Shown here one piece after another: positions 48,238 to 60,217 of a stretch of 64,000 nucleotides of DNA (positions are counted from its first letter, which is position 1; each line of letters opens with the position of its first letter). The stretch is from Acanthaster planci. Taxonomy: Eukaryota; Echinodermata; Asteroidea; Valvatida; Acanthasteridae. Location: assembly GCF_001949145.1 (NCBI RefSeq), contig NW_019091362.1:3858519-3922518 (forward strand), written 5' to 3'. The translations under genes and the position numbers were made by a program. The notes beneath the pieces were generated by a model, which searched no databases, was not told where the DNA came from, and saw only the letters and a list, made by a program, of their open reading frames with translations.

Positions 48238-49699
48238 GGCAAGAGAGCAACAGAATGGGCAGCGTCCTCCAAGTATAGGAAGTTGGAGCAGCCAGAGGCT
48301 CTAGTAGCCCAGTTCAAGCCCAGCTCTTGGGAGAGAGATCTCAATGGTTGTGAAAACCAAGAAAACTTCCTGGAGAAGAAAGTGGAGACACACCTGTCAA
48401 GAATGGGCATGTGAGCAAGCACGTGGATTTATAGTTTGAATTCAGGTTGCCCGCAGCCCAGGTTCTGGCTGAGTCTCTCAGTTGAGTAGGAGATGAGTAG
48501 TCAGGCAGGGGCCAAGTGGCTCACCAGAGTTATTGCCCGAGGTGAGGAAGGGCTGTGGAGTTTGGGAAAATTTCCCCCCACGGACAAACCAGATTGGAAG
48601 AAGTCCCAGTGGTGAGCATGACAAGCGTGATAGAGGAGATTGAGACCTTTGGGATCAGCTGGATTGGCATGCATAAAAACTGCGGCCAAATCCCATGGAT
48701 TATGGAGAGAAATTCTGAAACCTACAGTGATCTGTTAAACTTTGCAACCTGTCCAATGGAAGGAGTATGCAGCAACAGGCTTGTGGAGAGCGAAACTCTT
48801 TCAGCAGGGGCATGACCTTTGAAGATCTGAAAGAATATCTGTAGCCAAGGTTACAAAGTCTGCAACAGCCAAACAGTACAAACGCAAAGGGAAGGAGCCG
48901 TGGAAAGAACCTTTCCAGCACTTTGAGCTGTACAGAACAGTGAATTAGTGGGGTAAAGAGCAAGTTGCTGCCTGTTTGGTTGATATAATGCAAGGAAACA
49001 CCCTATGATTAATAAAGGGATGTTCCCACTTGATCTCCCCCCCCCCCAAAAAAATCTCATATAGAGAGGTATTGGAACTGCTTTCAATTGGCGTGGGCAT
49101 CTGTGTAAAGGGTGAAAGGCTCTATTTTCTTTGGAGGAGGGGGGCACAGAAATTATCAGAGGCAAACAAAGCATCAGCATCAATTTTGATGAATTTTTTA
49201 CAATGCAAATTAGTGATGTTCATCCATCTTTTCCTTCATTTTTTTAAATTTTCATTTTTATTTGCCCTGTTCACCCATGCTGCTTGGTTCATGTAGGCAA
49301 AGCATGAACTAGATGTAGATGTACATTGATGAATTGAGGAAACAGATTCACAAGCCAAAAGCAACCGTGTAAGAGCAATACAAGAGATAGTGGTTAAGGC
49401 ACAGCCTCGTATTCAGAAGAATAGACTGCATTCATGTGTCAGCCATCTTGAATTGAAAGTGAGGTAAAGCTTTTCATTTTGGGAACATGAGAGTTAATAT
49501 AACAGTGGCAAAATAACAGTTCAATAAAAATTCATAAAAAAGAAAGTGATGCCTGGAACCCAAAAGAGTCTGGCACCACTCAATGTAACAGATTACATTC
49601 TGGGAATATGATAAAGAATGACTTCTCTGTGAATAAGATCAAGTGTCATTTTGTGTGACTGGTTGGTATAACTACACTTGCTAGAAGTAATGGAAATGT
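48238..49699. other. Unresolved stretch, possibly retroelement-derived
   Basis: GC-richer and polar in the plus direction. A plus-strand frame around 48826-48948 reads SVAKVTKSATAKQYKRKGKE. The KxKGNEKQ-like phrase is seen in some invertebrate retroelement proteins, but the match is weak. It may be the left part of the gypsy-like remnant that follows. C-to-A junction at 49037-49054. Confidence 0.3.
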
Positions 49700-50460
49700 C
49701 CACAAAATTTGGATGAAGCCATCAAGGCCACTCTGTAAATGAAATTTAATTTTGAAATGGTGGAGCAGCAGCGAATCGTCAACGGCAAGCTGCCATCATG
49801 AGGGGAAGGGCAGTGCACTCCAAGACTGAGCAGAAATTGAATAAGCCAGAGAAGAGCCGAGTAATCTGATAGAGCTTTGGACCAAGTTGTCAAGCAGGTG
49901 AAGGGCAAGAAGGAAGGGAAAGAAAACCATAGAGAATCCTGGAGCAAGGTGACCTTGCCTACTTTAGGTGGAGTGCGACAAAGGTCACTTTCCAAAGGAG
50001 TCCAAGAAAAGCAGGGAAATGGGAACTAGTGGGGTCTGCAGACAGGATGGAAACAAAGGAGGGCTCAGAGGGTGGCTTAGTCTGGCCAGCTGTGGTGAGG
50101 AGATCACAGGGAGGCCACAAGAAAGTAGCCTCACCGGCTGCCAACCCTGGTCCAGTGATGAATGTTTGTGGACATTTTAGTAGGAGGAACCATGTGTCCA
50201 TGTTTAATTGACATGGGTTCCACAGAGGGAATGCTAGTAGTACATGTACAGGCTGTCAGATCTCCAAAGAGAGGAGACCCTCTTACTTGGACTCCAGGCA
50301 AGCACAAGCCAAAAAGGTTGATGGCAGTCCCTAGGTAATGCTGGCATAGATGTGTAGGTAGATAAAAACCACACAGCCCATGCAGTACTGGCAAGTCTTT
50401 ATCAAGATGACGAGCAGAAGATTTTGGGGTGCAGATTTCCTGTTTCCTACAGGGGTTGTA
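49700..50460 (+). pseudogene. Decayed gypsy-like gag/protease remnant
   Basis: Two linked signs appear in plus-strand frames. Near 49970-50000 the frame reads ECDKGHFPKES, a broken CCHC zinc knuckle (C-x2-C-x4-H-x4-C with the last Cys replaced and spacing off by one). At 50162-50338 a 58-codon frame reads VGGTMCPCLIDMGST, then EGMLVVHVQAV. CLIDTGS with following hydrophobics is the active-site loop of retroelement aspartic proteases; here T is replaced by M (D-M-G-S), which would be expected to impair it. The order knuckle then protease is that of Ty3/gypsy elements. Frames are interrupted by stops and frameshifts, and no RT domain follows. I infer a dead LTR-retroelement piece; its LTRs were not found. 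Confidence 0.45.
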
Positions 50461-51015
50461 TAGTCAGATCTACAGACTCAAAGAATAGAAAATATCAAAG
50501 AAGCCATGTTCCCACTTGACTTTTTTCCATGGCCTCACTTTTTCTGTCATGTCCTTATTACTATACCCATGCTTGTACTAGACTTATTTTTGGTAAAACT
50601 TAAGGAGACTGTGGTCAATTTAACAAAACTACAACCAATTCGGAGAGCCGGTATAGTGTCAAAATTGTAAAATGTCAATTGTCAATTTTAAGTCTACCTT
50701 CCTGCCACATAAGTTTTACAAAGCCAACTGGGTCATGGAAGAATTACACGGTCAATTTTATGTCGCTAAAAAGTCCCATGCAGATGGCCAGTGTAATGTA
50801 AAACTTAATTTTGATCATGTGAAACCCGTTTGCAGGTCTGTTTCCTGTGCTCGTGTCCATATAGCTCCCGTCATGGCTGTACATAAATACGAAATTGACA
50901 ACAGAAAGTATGCCAAATTCTGAGCCCTTCTTTGGTTGTTTATTGACTTGTGGTAATTGTAATAACAATTGATAAGATAGAGAATATCTGGAAATGATTA
51001 CCCGTTCCTTTTCAG
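50461..51015. other. Noncoding or unresolved stretch
   Basis: A plus frame at 50672-50923 (83 codons) looks moderately protein-like (KFYKANWVMEELHGQFYVAK), with no recognised domain or splice support. A 74-codon minus frame overlaps it. Confidence 0.35.
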
Positions 51016-51119
51016 TAGAGCAGGATGAACCGCTCGTGTCTCACAGCTCTCAGACCAGCAACGGCAATGATGAGAACCACTTGATTGAAAGATTGAGACA
51101 TCTAGTGCAATACCTTTGA
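51016..51119 (+). CDS. Candidate terminal exon, acidic-polar C-terminus
   Basis: A good acceptor (CCCGTTCCTTTTCAG) ends at 51015. After two bases completing a codon, the frame reads EQDEPLVSHSSQTSNG, NDENHLIERLRHLVQYL and TGA at 51117-51119. The sequence is hydrophilic, then ends in an amphipathic-looking helix, as in cytosolic tails. No competing minus-strand frame covers it fully. I do not recognise the protein, and no AATAAA is close downstream. It is the best terminal-exon lead in the window. Confidence 0.35.
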
Positions 51120-54100
51120 CAGGTTTTGGTCAACAATGTACCAAGTTGGTTTGTAATGACTTGGCAGTGATTGAAACGTATAAAGTAAAAAAAGAATCGC
51201 GTGCTTTCCAGAAGCTGCATGTCAGATTATGAGGTCAATTGGAGAGTACCCTTGTAAGATTCTGAAAGTACATGACGCTGCACAGTCATGGACTTATCGT
51301 GCGTCTGAGTAATCTGCATTTGGACACGCAAAAAAAAAACCATGACAGAATGGGAACAAGTAGTCCCGGTAACGCAGGATCAGATCCCGGAAATTGACCT
51401 AACTATATCCGTTGCAAGTCTTGAAGCGCGAAAAACAAGTTTGTGTTGTCGTGAAGACCAACATGTCATGCATACGTACATGACATTGTACACGCACCAT
51501 ACATAAGCTGTTGGCCCAGACGCCACTGGTTCCCAATTAAGCCCTTGCGCTTTGAGTTGGTAGTAAACTGGTACTTGCCCATTCCCATTGTCTTTCCGCG
51601 CCACCGTTCTGACTTTCGTTACCGCTGCATATCGCTTATCCAAAACCTTCTATTTCCTTATTTTTCTTCGTTTCATCTGACCCTATGAGTGATAACACAA
51701 CGAGACGTATATACAGTGCGTAAGCACACGAATATGTACATTTGAGTTTCGCACGTAATGGCTGCCTTTTTGCTCCAGTGTGCATAATCAGTGAACTGTT
51801 CACATAACCTTTGCCCGAGGGTGCAGCACTTCAACGATGCCACGCGGGATCAGGATCCAGTGTAGACGCGGCACGGATACGATCCCCCTCGCTTGATTGC
51901 TCTCGCTGGATCTGATCCTCCTTTGCACGATCACGTGTTATCGCGGTGTTTGTGGAGGAGGGGGGGGTAGTAACAGAAACCAAAGTGACTGATTCCCTCC
52001 AGTCATTGGGCTGCGGTGTCTGGCAACATACATGTACATACATGTACATGTACAGTTGGTCGACAGGGAAAGGGATGAAAGGACCAGCTGTGGTAGACCC
52101 AGTCAAGGGAGGTGGAGATTTAGCCAAGGGTCTAGTGTTGGCCAGATTGCAGGCAGGGTCAGGATAAGAGATAGTTCCTTGGTGGGTATTTAACCCAGGA
52201 AATGTTGACAGCTGCCAGAAAAAGGGCAACTATGGCATTCAGTAATCTGGTGGAATCGAACTGGGGCAGTCCAGAGTGAAGTGGGAAGAAAAGGAAAGAG
52301 ACAGAAAGTGAGACACGGCTTGCCAGAATACTTCCTTAAAGTTCCAAGACCTGCATAGTTTTGCGGAAATCGGCTTCAGGACATGTACATGTATTGCCTT
52401 GACCACAGAAGGTGGACACGGAGCAAAAGAAAGTGACAGCAGTAGAGAGGAGTGACCATCGCCAAAGCGTGTGCGTGTATGTGTGTGGTCAAGTATGTGT
52501 GTGGTAAAGTCAAGATTAAGACAGTGAAATTAAGAGCATGGAATGACGAATTACACAAGCAACCCCAAATCGACTTTTAGACGTATATAAACATGTCCTC
52601 ACAGCCTGGGCTTGCAAGTGAAAATAATTAAGGCACAAATTTTTACAACTGGTGTGGGTGTTGAATATGTACAGTGTAGGTATCATACAGGTTACACTTT
52701 CCAACTGCAAATTATATTAATTGTATTGTTAAGTGTACAGCTGGGAACCAACTGCATGTATTAAATAAGTTCAAAGAATTGAAGGGAAGAAATGGCATTT
52801 TTTTAAGGTAGCAAATGACACAATGTGTATGTGATCAGCATTGCCTACTGGTACAAAAGGGTTCATCCCAAAGACACTCAGTAGCTGAAAACAGGGAACC
52901 AGGCTAAAAGGTTCACTACTAGTACACTCCCCCATGGCAGGAAAAATTAGGGCAATTTCCCAACAAGTCAGTCTGTGTACATGTACACGTAGGTTCTACT
53001 TGTCTCGGAATTACCTACATGCATCCCCAATTTTGGTGACAGACACCTAACAGAAAACCTACTTTACCCTGAATCTTCGAGGTTGACAAGCAGTCCTAAA
53101 GCTATTGGGACATAATTGTTTTAGTGGAAACATTCTGCCCTGTTGGTAGTTGATGGGTTAACTCTGTTGAATGAGTACAGCACTGCAGAGATTATCAGTA
53201 AGATCAATAGAAACTAACAGTGACTAAACAGACACCTGGTACAAACTGGCCAATGCCATGTCACTATGTACATGTACATACACACTTCGAATGTTCCAAA
53301 AGCTGTTCTATGTGTAAATCCACACAAAACTTACTAGTGGAATGTATACGTGTACAACCCATCACGCAGCTTTTGTTTGTGATTTTGTTGTTGATGTCTG
53401 CAGTCACCAAATTAACAAAAGAAACGCTGCCTTCCACTTTAAATGGATAAATGAAAACTACTTGTGCATGAAAAAAAAAATAATCCCACTTCCCTGCAGT
53501 CGCAGACTGCATGCTGAGTCACATGCGCATTATGGGTTTCTGCTTTCAAATGATGGGAATTCATAACCATTCAGAGAACACTGCTAGCAAGATGGTAACT
53601 GACTGTTACCTTTGCATGGGAAGCAGACTGAAAGAATCAAAATACACAAGGAATAAAGCCAGAACAACATGATGGTTAGAGAAAATAGAATAGGCAGGCT
53701 TTCTCACTGGAGGAGAGAAATCGATATGCAACCATGCACAAGTCACTCATTATGTAAATTCAACTAAACATATACATGTACTTGTACAAAGGAAAGTCCC
53801 ATATAAAGTAATAATTCACTTGCTGTGTGGACTCACACGTTGTTGAGTTTCCGGCATCATCCCTCAATGAATGGACAAAAATCGGGTACATGCTGACGGA
53901 AGGCCTAACCTATCTGGCTACATACAGGAAGTAAAGAGGGTTGTTCACCAAGCCAATTAATTTCGATAACAAAATTCAGGGATAAGGGCTGCCACGAAAC
54001 CAACAAGTGTGAAAAAAATAGACTTTTCTGTCTTGTTACAAAACTGTCAACGCTCCAGGAGCTACATGTATGAGCTGGTACATGTTCTTGTAAATAAATC

Positions 54101-54386
54101 AGTTTCTTATTAAATACTTCAATAAAATGATTACTGAAATGAAGAAACGTGAACTAAATCAATCAGGCTTGATTCAGGAGACACAACGGTACAGTCAACT
54201 GGTTCCTTTCACCATGGACATCACTTGACAACTTGTATACACTAAGAAAAAATCATGTGGTCAGAAAAACAATGCGTATTCTACATGCATGTAAATGCTT
54301 CCATCATTTCCTACCAAATTTGACTTTTAGGGCATGTTATCACTTCTGATGGCTGATAAGGCACTACAGGGGGAAATTAGTGATGT
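51120..54386. other. Noncoding stretch, no supported gene
   Basis: GC-richer around 51830-52230, where a 132-codon minus frame (51831-52229) is proline- and threonine-rich but crosses an ACATGT cluster (52026-52055). No splice-supported exon is seen. Palindromic words at 52978-52990 and 53269-53282. Confidence 0.45.
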
Positions 54387-54853
54387 CTTTCCAAACGCAG
54401 TGGCTGTTGTTACGGCAGCCGTAACGCATCTCTTATTTTCTATCGTTACGGCACTGTAACTGCGCAAGTGCGCGCCAACTTAAGCGCAGATTTCAGACTT
54501 TATTTCCCTTTAAAAAAAAATCCTCCAAAGCCTCCAATGAGAAAAGAAAAAAAGATTCCTGCCTAGGCCTATACAATTAGAAACCAACATAAAAAACAAT
54601 TATGGTATAAAACATGAAATTTTGGCGAAAAAATAAAATAGTCCAAGCACGGAATCGAACTCACACACTAGCGGTTCCAAACCTTCCACCTTGACCACTC
54701 GGCCACAAGCATTCAACAATCCAGTAAATTAAAAATACATAAAGCGTTGTGATGATCAGCTACGTCATCGCAATTGTGCAGTTCAGTGCCGTAACAATAG
54801 AAAATGAGAAATGCGTTACGACTGCCGTAACGATAGCCACTTCGCTTTCCAAA
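54387..54853. mobile_element. 449-bp MULE-like element with ~78-bp termini and 9-bp duplication
   Basis: CTTTCCAAA occurs at 54387-54395 and 54845-54853, directly outside the element. The left end CGCAGTGGCTGTTGTTACGG and the reversed right end CGAAGTGGCTATCGTTACGG begin inverted repeats that agree at about 54 of the first 61 positions, extending to 54473 and from 54769. Within each terminus GTTACGGCA and its complement recur, including the near-palindrome GTTACGGCAGCCGTAAC, as expected for a transposase-binding array. A 9-bp duplication plus long termini is diagnostic of Mutator-like elements. The interior holds no transposase but does hold a tRNA-like sequence, listed separately. Confidence 0.8.
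54641..54710 (-). tRNA. tRNA-like sequence (pol III A and B boxes), probably not functional
   Basis: The reverse complement begins GCTTGTGGCCGAGTGGTCAA. TGGCCGAGTGG is a perfect A box (TRGYNNARNNG), of the form usual in serine and leucine tRNAs. About 34 bases later GTTCGATTC is a perfect B box (GWTCRANNC). Between them GGTTTGGAACC can form a short hairpin at the anticodon-arm position. The acceptor and T stems do not pair properly, and there is no long variable arm as in a real Ser/Leu tRNA, so I cannot assign an anticodon. I read it as a tRNA-derived pseudogene inside the MULE-like element. Internal pol III promoters could still be active. Confidence 0.6.
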
Positions 54854-57800
54854 ACACACTTCTAAGTACAGGTAGCCTGTAGGCTAAGTTTGAAACAGAA
54901 TACTAACACTTCCACCTTTCAAGTTAAACGAAAGATACACGTACAATGTACATGTATATGTGGACATGTACAATCCTTTGAAACTACTGCAAGAAGCATT
55001 CATCACGATTACATGTGTCAGTGCAAATACATGTATACCGGTGTATAGCCAGAAAAAGTAAAACGTACATCTTGAAAATCAATGCCAATTCCTGTGAAAA
55101 AGTCAGATGATGACATGACCAGATCTACTTCACACAGGCATGACAGGTGGAGTCCCTCAACACAGCACATACATTGTACACGTACCCAAGTGGCTGATTT
55201 CACCACCAGGTATAGGTGAAAGTTGCAGTAATCAACTCCACTGATGGTATGCTAGCCCACTGAACATAAGTTGTCAACTTTCCAACTCACATGGCCACCT
55301 CCACTTATTTCTGACAGTCACTACAGTCTATACAGGCATAGCTATGGTGTCCAGTTGCTGACACCAGTCCACCTGTTCCACCTGACTGATCAGCAAGCAT
55401 GCAGGCTGGTGTGTGTAACAAAAGCACACTGGTTGAGTGACAGCACCAGCACACCAACACATGTACATGTGCATGTACATGTACAGTCCATGTACATGCA
55501 GGTCTCCCATTCAAGACTGTCAAGAGTCAGGTTGTCCTTATGAGGTCACACCCTTGTGAGATGAGTGGCAATGACCTGTGAAGGCTACTAGAGGAGTGCA
55601 AGCTGGGGCTGTACTATTTTAATTTCTAGGGAAGATAAGGATCTGAGTCAGAGTCAGCAGTGGGCGGGGTTATAGGTGCATTCAAACCACGTGATAGAGG
55701 GAAATTGAGTTACCTCCACCAATAGTCAACTCAACTCCTGTTGGCTGCACAGTCAGATAATGTACAGTACACTATGTTTGACAAAGTTACAACCAGGAAA
55801 ACAAACTAAGTTCTCTGAGAGTGCAAATTTGGAATTTTTTTTTATCCACGCCCCTTTGTTACAAAAATTCATAGCACTACTGCTTCAAATGAATTCAAAA
55901 GTGAGACCAGGTACATATTAAATGGACACTTTTAAACGCAACTTTCACAAATGCAAGGCCAATTTTTATTGACACAAGTTATATACATTGTACAACCTCA
56001 CTTCTACAGATTACATACACAAACCCCAAAGTGACAAAAAGCACTTTCTAAAGTTCAAGGCAATGCAGGAAATGCTGCTACTACTTGGATATATCCTTGA
56101 CTGTCCATACATGTGACTCTTACTGGGCCGCATGGCTATTACTAAGTCCAAGGGGTTTTGCTATTTAAATGACAAAGGATTTCCAAGGCTTCTTCACTTG
56201 AGGATGAATGAAAAAAAAACCTTGATTTTTTCTCCCTCCAAGTTTTCTTATTTTCTTGCTCACTTGCTCGTTTGAGTTTCGGGGTTAAAATTAATGTATT
56301 TATATAGACATTAACGTATCAGCAACCGTGCCCTGAAAATCCCTCTACTATGATGGAAAAATCTACTGAGGGAAAAAAAGGGGAAAAAAGAACACATGAC
56401 CCACTCCTCATGAAAAGAAAAAAAAATGCAGATTTTTCTTTTACTCAGCTTAACTTGAAGTGCTGAGGGAGAAGAGATGTGGCCTTTCTGCAAATGAGGG
56501 CAAACCTTTTGCTGTTTATCACTTGAAACCTTTCAGTTTGATAAATGTCCAAATTCTGAAAAATTGCTTGTGGGGCAATCAACTCTGTGTGCAACAACTG
56601 TTCAGCACAAGTCAACCTTCAGGTGAAAAATCACCGGCTTATATTTCTCTAAAAGGCCTGCCAACTGCTTTTTTGTCTGCATGTATTCATTACTCCCAGG
56701 ACTATGATATGTCCCAACGTGGGGCTATTCATGTCTCGTCTGCCTTTTCCTCTCTGCAACACATTGTCCAACATTAAAACTTCATGACTTCTTACGCACG
56801 TAGGCCTACATGTACATGTACATGGCTTCTTTGCTTTTACCAAACTCCTGCTTTCATTTATGAGGATTCCAGTTTGAATGCACTAAACAATGTTGTGGAG
56901 TAACAATATCTTGCAGTCATGGGGAGGGGACTTGGCTCATTATTTTTTTTGGGGGGGGGATTAAGGGTTAGAATACATGCACCTTTGAATATCCCATATG
57001 ATTAGCAGCAGCTTGAAATGGCTGAAGTAACAGTAGATTTATGCAAGCTACGTGAACATACATCTCTGTATCAAACTTTAAGGTGGTTTAGACAAAATCA
57101 ATAAATGAATCCTTAAACCCTCTTCTTTTCTCTAATTAGTAAGAAATTTAAAAGAGCAACAATATGCTGTGCACTTATATGTATTCATCCCCGTTCACAG
57201 AGTGCTCCGAAGTACAGAAACCAGAACTTCTAGATCTTTCACCGCTTGCTAAAAATATCTTATTCCTTAACAGGTAATTCTTGTAAGTGTTCTCAGTTTC
57301 CCATACACGAAAAGTCTCCCCACAATCAAAAGAAATCGAGGAGCATCTCACAAACTTAATTTTGCATCTAAACAGAGAATCTATTACAAGAATGAACTTT
57401 CAATTATTAAGTTTCTGAATGCCACGTTGCTGTGGGCTATCATTTTTGCCACAGACATGCCGTGTATTCAGTGGCTTTCAAACCACAACAAGAGCATCGC
57501 AAACTGGTGGAGGACACTGGTACCAAGTCTACCCGGTTACCATGGAAACAATGAAATGTTGAACAGCTGTACAGACCCAAGATGACAAAAAAAAATCAAT
57601 TTTCTCCTGTCTTGAGACTTCTGCCATGTTTCATCAAGCACACGGCTGACACTGCAATGACAGTATCGATGGCTTGTGTAACGGTAATACACTGTAAACA
57701 AAGATTTTAATATCAATGTCTGTGGTATTTTTAGAAACAGGAAATGTACCGAGACAACGAACATTGAGGAAATTATCAAAATTGAATGTCCTCCTAGGGC

Positions 57801-58401
57801 AATGATCCTGAATCAGTCTGGATATTGATGCATACATCTTTCCTCTGTTAAAACACACAGATTCTGAAAAGTAAAATAAAGGAATTAGACATGATACAAG
57901 AACCAACTTTTTCAATGTACAGTAGAACGAATTCTGGTAGGTTGCCGTTCAAGGCTTAAATATTGGTTTAAACAGTACCAGTTTGACAAATTATTTTCGA
58001 TAAAACCGCTGAAGAGATGAAACAGAAAGCTTTTCAACTTGGAAACTAACAGTACTTCAAACGAACACCACACGGGGCATAAGAAACAGTGTTCAATTTA
58101 CAGAAGTCCTCAAATTAAAAAGGAAAAAAATGGGGGGGGGGGCTCTCATACATGTACTATATACCAGCTCCACGTATGTACATGTACATTTTGTACCAGA
58201 AATGTTGCTAGACTATTTTGTACTTCCATAAACTACATACATATTGCCAAGTTGTATTTGGGGAAAATAACCAACACTAGTGATCATCCCTCCCCCTCAA
58301 AAAAAGAAAAAGTAGAAAAAATTAAGGTTTGGAAATTTTTTACTGGCTATAGATCTGCGAGAACACGCACATCCTAAATTCTGGGAATAGCCCTGAAATT
58401 T
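54854..58401. other. Noncoding stretch, no supported gene
   Basis: Palindromic words at 54940-54970 and 55459-55500, and a T-to-G junction at 56943-56959. Frames on both strands (55271-55543, 56460-56777, 57634-57915) have no domain or splice support. 58288-58305 is a C-rich to A-rich junction. Confidence 0.45.
55459..55500. repeat. ACATGTAC palindromic-word cluster
   Basis: ACATGTACATGTGCATGTAC, then ATGTACAGTCCATGTACATG. It creates mirrored frames on both strands. Confidence 0.7.
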
Positions 58402-58605
58402 GCTCTTTGCACACTACCGCTGTAGGCATGCAGAGCCTCGATTTGGCAGCTTTACAGAATAAATAGAGTCAGTTCAGTGCTTCCTGTGTTAGTTCCGTGC
58501 TGTGTTAGTTCTTATACCAAGCGATTGGACATAGTGATTCTGATGCAATTGTTCAAGCTGCCAGTTTGAGGCTCTGCATGCCTATGGTGGCAGTGTGTGA
58601 AGAGC
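58402..58605. mobile_element. 204-bp inverted-repeat miniature element
   Basis: The left arm 58402-58452 (GCTCTTTGCACACTACCGC...) and the reversed right arm 58554-58605 (GCTCTTCACACACTGCCACC...) pair, with a 17-base perfect core GGCATGCAGAGCCTC / GAGGCTCTGCATGCC. The loop is about 100 bases. No clear target duplication or coding capacity. Confidence 0.65.
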
Positions 58606-59371
58606 TAGCACCCTTGGAGCTGTTGACCTTTCCAGCATGCCATATTCTTTGGCATGCCATCACCAACCCTTCAGATTATTCCATCTGAAGGCTTGAATCA
58701 GTGCAAAGCCTGCGTCAGAAAACACCTGCCTCATTCAGGTGTCATTCAGGAACATGTCTACTACTGCATTGGTATAGCCCCCTCCCACGCTTGCCCTCTT
58801 GCTTCGATCTAACCCAATCACGAATCTCTTCAGACCTTCCTTCCAACTGCCTTGATGATGCCCAATTTACCGCCAATTACAGGTGCTCCCTGTGCTCCCC
58901 TAATGTAATTAAGCGACCCCCATTCTTGATGGAGAAATAACGCGTGACCTTATTTGACTTCTACCGTGACTTAAAGAGGTTGCCCGCATGCCCCATTGGC
59001 AAGGTTAATAATAATAAAAAACAGAAATCCACAGCAGAGCTGCTACCATGACCAAAGTCTTCACTCTACAGATGTCTACTGATTGAAGTCATTCAATGAG
59101 CTGGCATTCCAGCATTGCAAGCACATTATGCACGTGAAGGGAAACATTACAAGTAGTCAATTTTTATCTGGTCTGGGAAAATGACAACAAATACATGGAC
59201 ATGTACCCCTAGTTTTGAATTTGTATTTCACATTTCAACAGTTTCAACCAATGCTTGATGTTCTCTTTTATAATGTTATGATTGAAGAAGTTTCAAAACT
59301 TTACATGTAAAAAATGAGAAATTCCCTTCACCTGCAACTGTGGAAAGTAAAAGTACAACAAAATAAAGGGT

Positions 59372-59420
59372 ATTCACAATGCAGTGCGCCAACAAGAGGC
59401 TGTCATGGAGAGGCCTTTTC
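59372..59420 (+). repeat. Dispersed repeat, copy B
   Basis: Matches 4753-4800 in the same orientation; core TTCACAATGCAGTGCGCCAA then CAAGAGGCTGTC. Confidence 0.45.
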
Positions 59421-60140
59421 GGGATAAACAGTAGACAAGTCGCATTTGCTAACTACGCTGTGTGCAAGAAACTTCAATTTTTCTGAATGTTTACAATGGT
59501 TGAAAATACGAAATTGCTTATTCGGAATGGGTATTAGGAAGTCAAAATTATGATTTTTTTACTATTTTTTTTAACTTGCTTCAATTATTTTGTAGTGTTG
59601 CAAATCCCCCATACTGAATTGATGGAAGGACCCCCCACATATCTCCTCTTAACAAATGCTTATAACCATGAATGAGATTCATAATATAATTATATTTAAC
59701 CATGGCTTTATATAAACATTTTTTAACAACAGCAGTATGGGTGTAGTTGCATCTTACTGGTTATTCTGGCAAGTCTTCCCAACAACAAATCAAGCCTTGC
59801 CCATCATGCAGTATTATATCTTAATAACATGGTTGTGTCACTGAGTGAGACATTCTGCCGAGCTTACATTGTAGTTCTCATCAACCGGGAGAAAATGAGC
59901 AGATGAATCAACAGATTGGTTCAAATCAAATCAATCATATCCTAACAGATTGTGTGGGCAGCTCACATCATCCCAAAAAACCTGACACAAACAATCAGAG
60001 ATGACAATTCCATTTCATTTGCTCCATGCTTTTTCCTTTGTGAAGTTTAAATTTTTCAAGGTTTTCTGCAATGTACTTATGACAGTATCAAGACTTAATC
60101 CTAAGATCAGTTAACAGGAGCCATCTTCTAGCCAAGCCCG

Positions 60141-60156
60141 TCAGCAGAGGGCAGCA
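60141..60156 (+). promoter_or_regulatory. CTCF-like word
   Basis: TCAGCAGAGGGCAGCA fits the CTCF core (CASYAGRGGGCRS) almost completely. It lies 61 bases from a second copy in the same orientation. Confidence 0.35.
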
Positions 60157-60201
60157 TTTAAGTTTTAAGATGCCATCCCCTGAAAACATGAAGTTCTGCT
60201 C

Positions 60202-60217
60202 CTCAGCAGAGGGCGCT
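60202..60217 (+). promoter_or_regulatory. CTCF-like word
   Basis: CTCAGCAGAGGGCGCT is a full core match (CAGCAGAGGGCGC). It overlaps the acceptor of the exon candidate at 60207. Confidence 0.4.

Larger units (their letters stand above)
58606..60206. other. Noncoding stretch, no supported gene
   Basis: Includes the dispersed repeat copy B at 59372-59420. The plus frame 58701-58940 is cysteine-containing but unassigned. A CTCF-like word lies at 60141-60156. Confidence 0.45.

Noticed and set aside
50672-50923. 83-codon frame with KFYKANWVMEELHGQ
   Set aside because: Moderately protein-like, but overlapped by a 74-codon minus frame and without splice support; left as an unresolved stretch.
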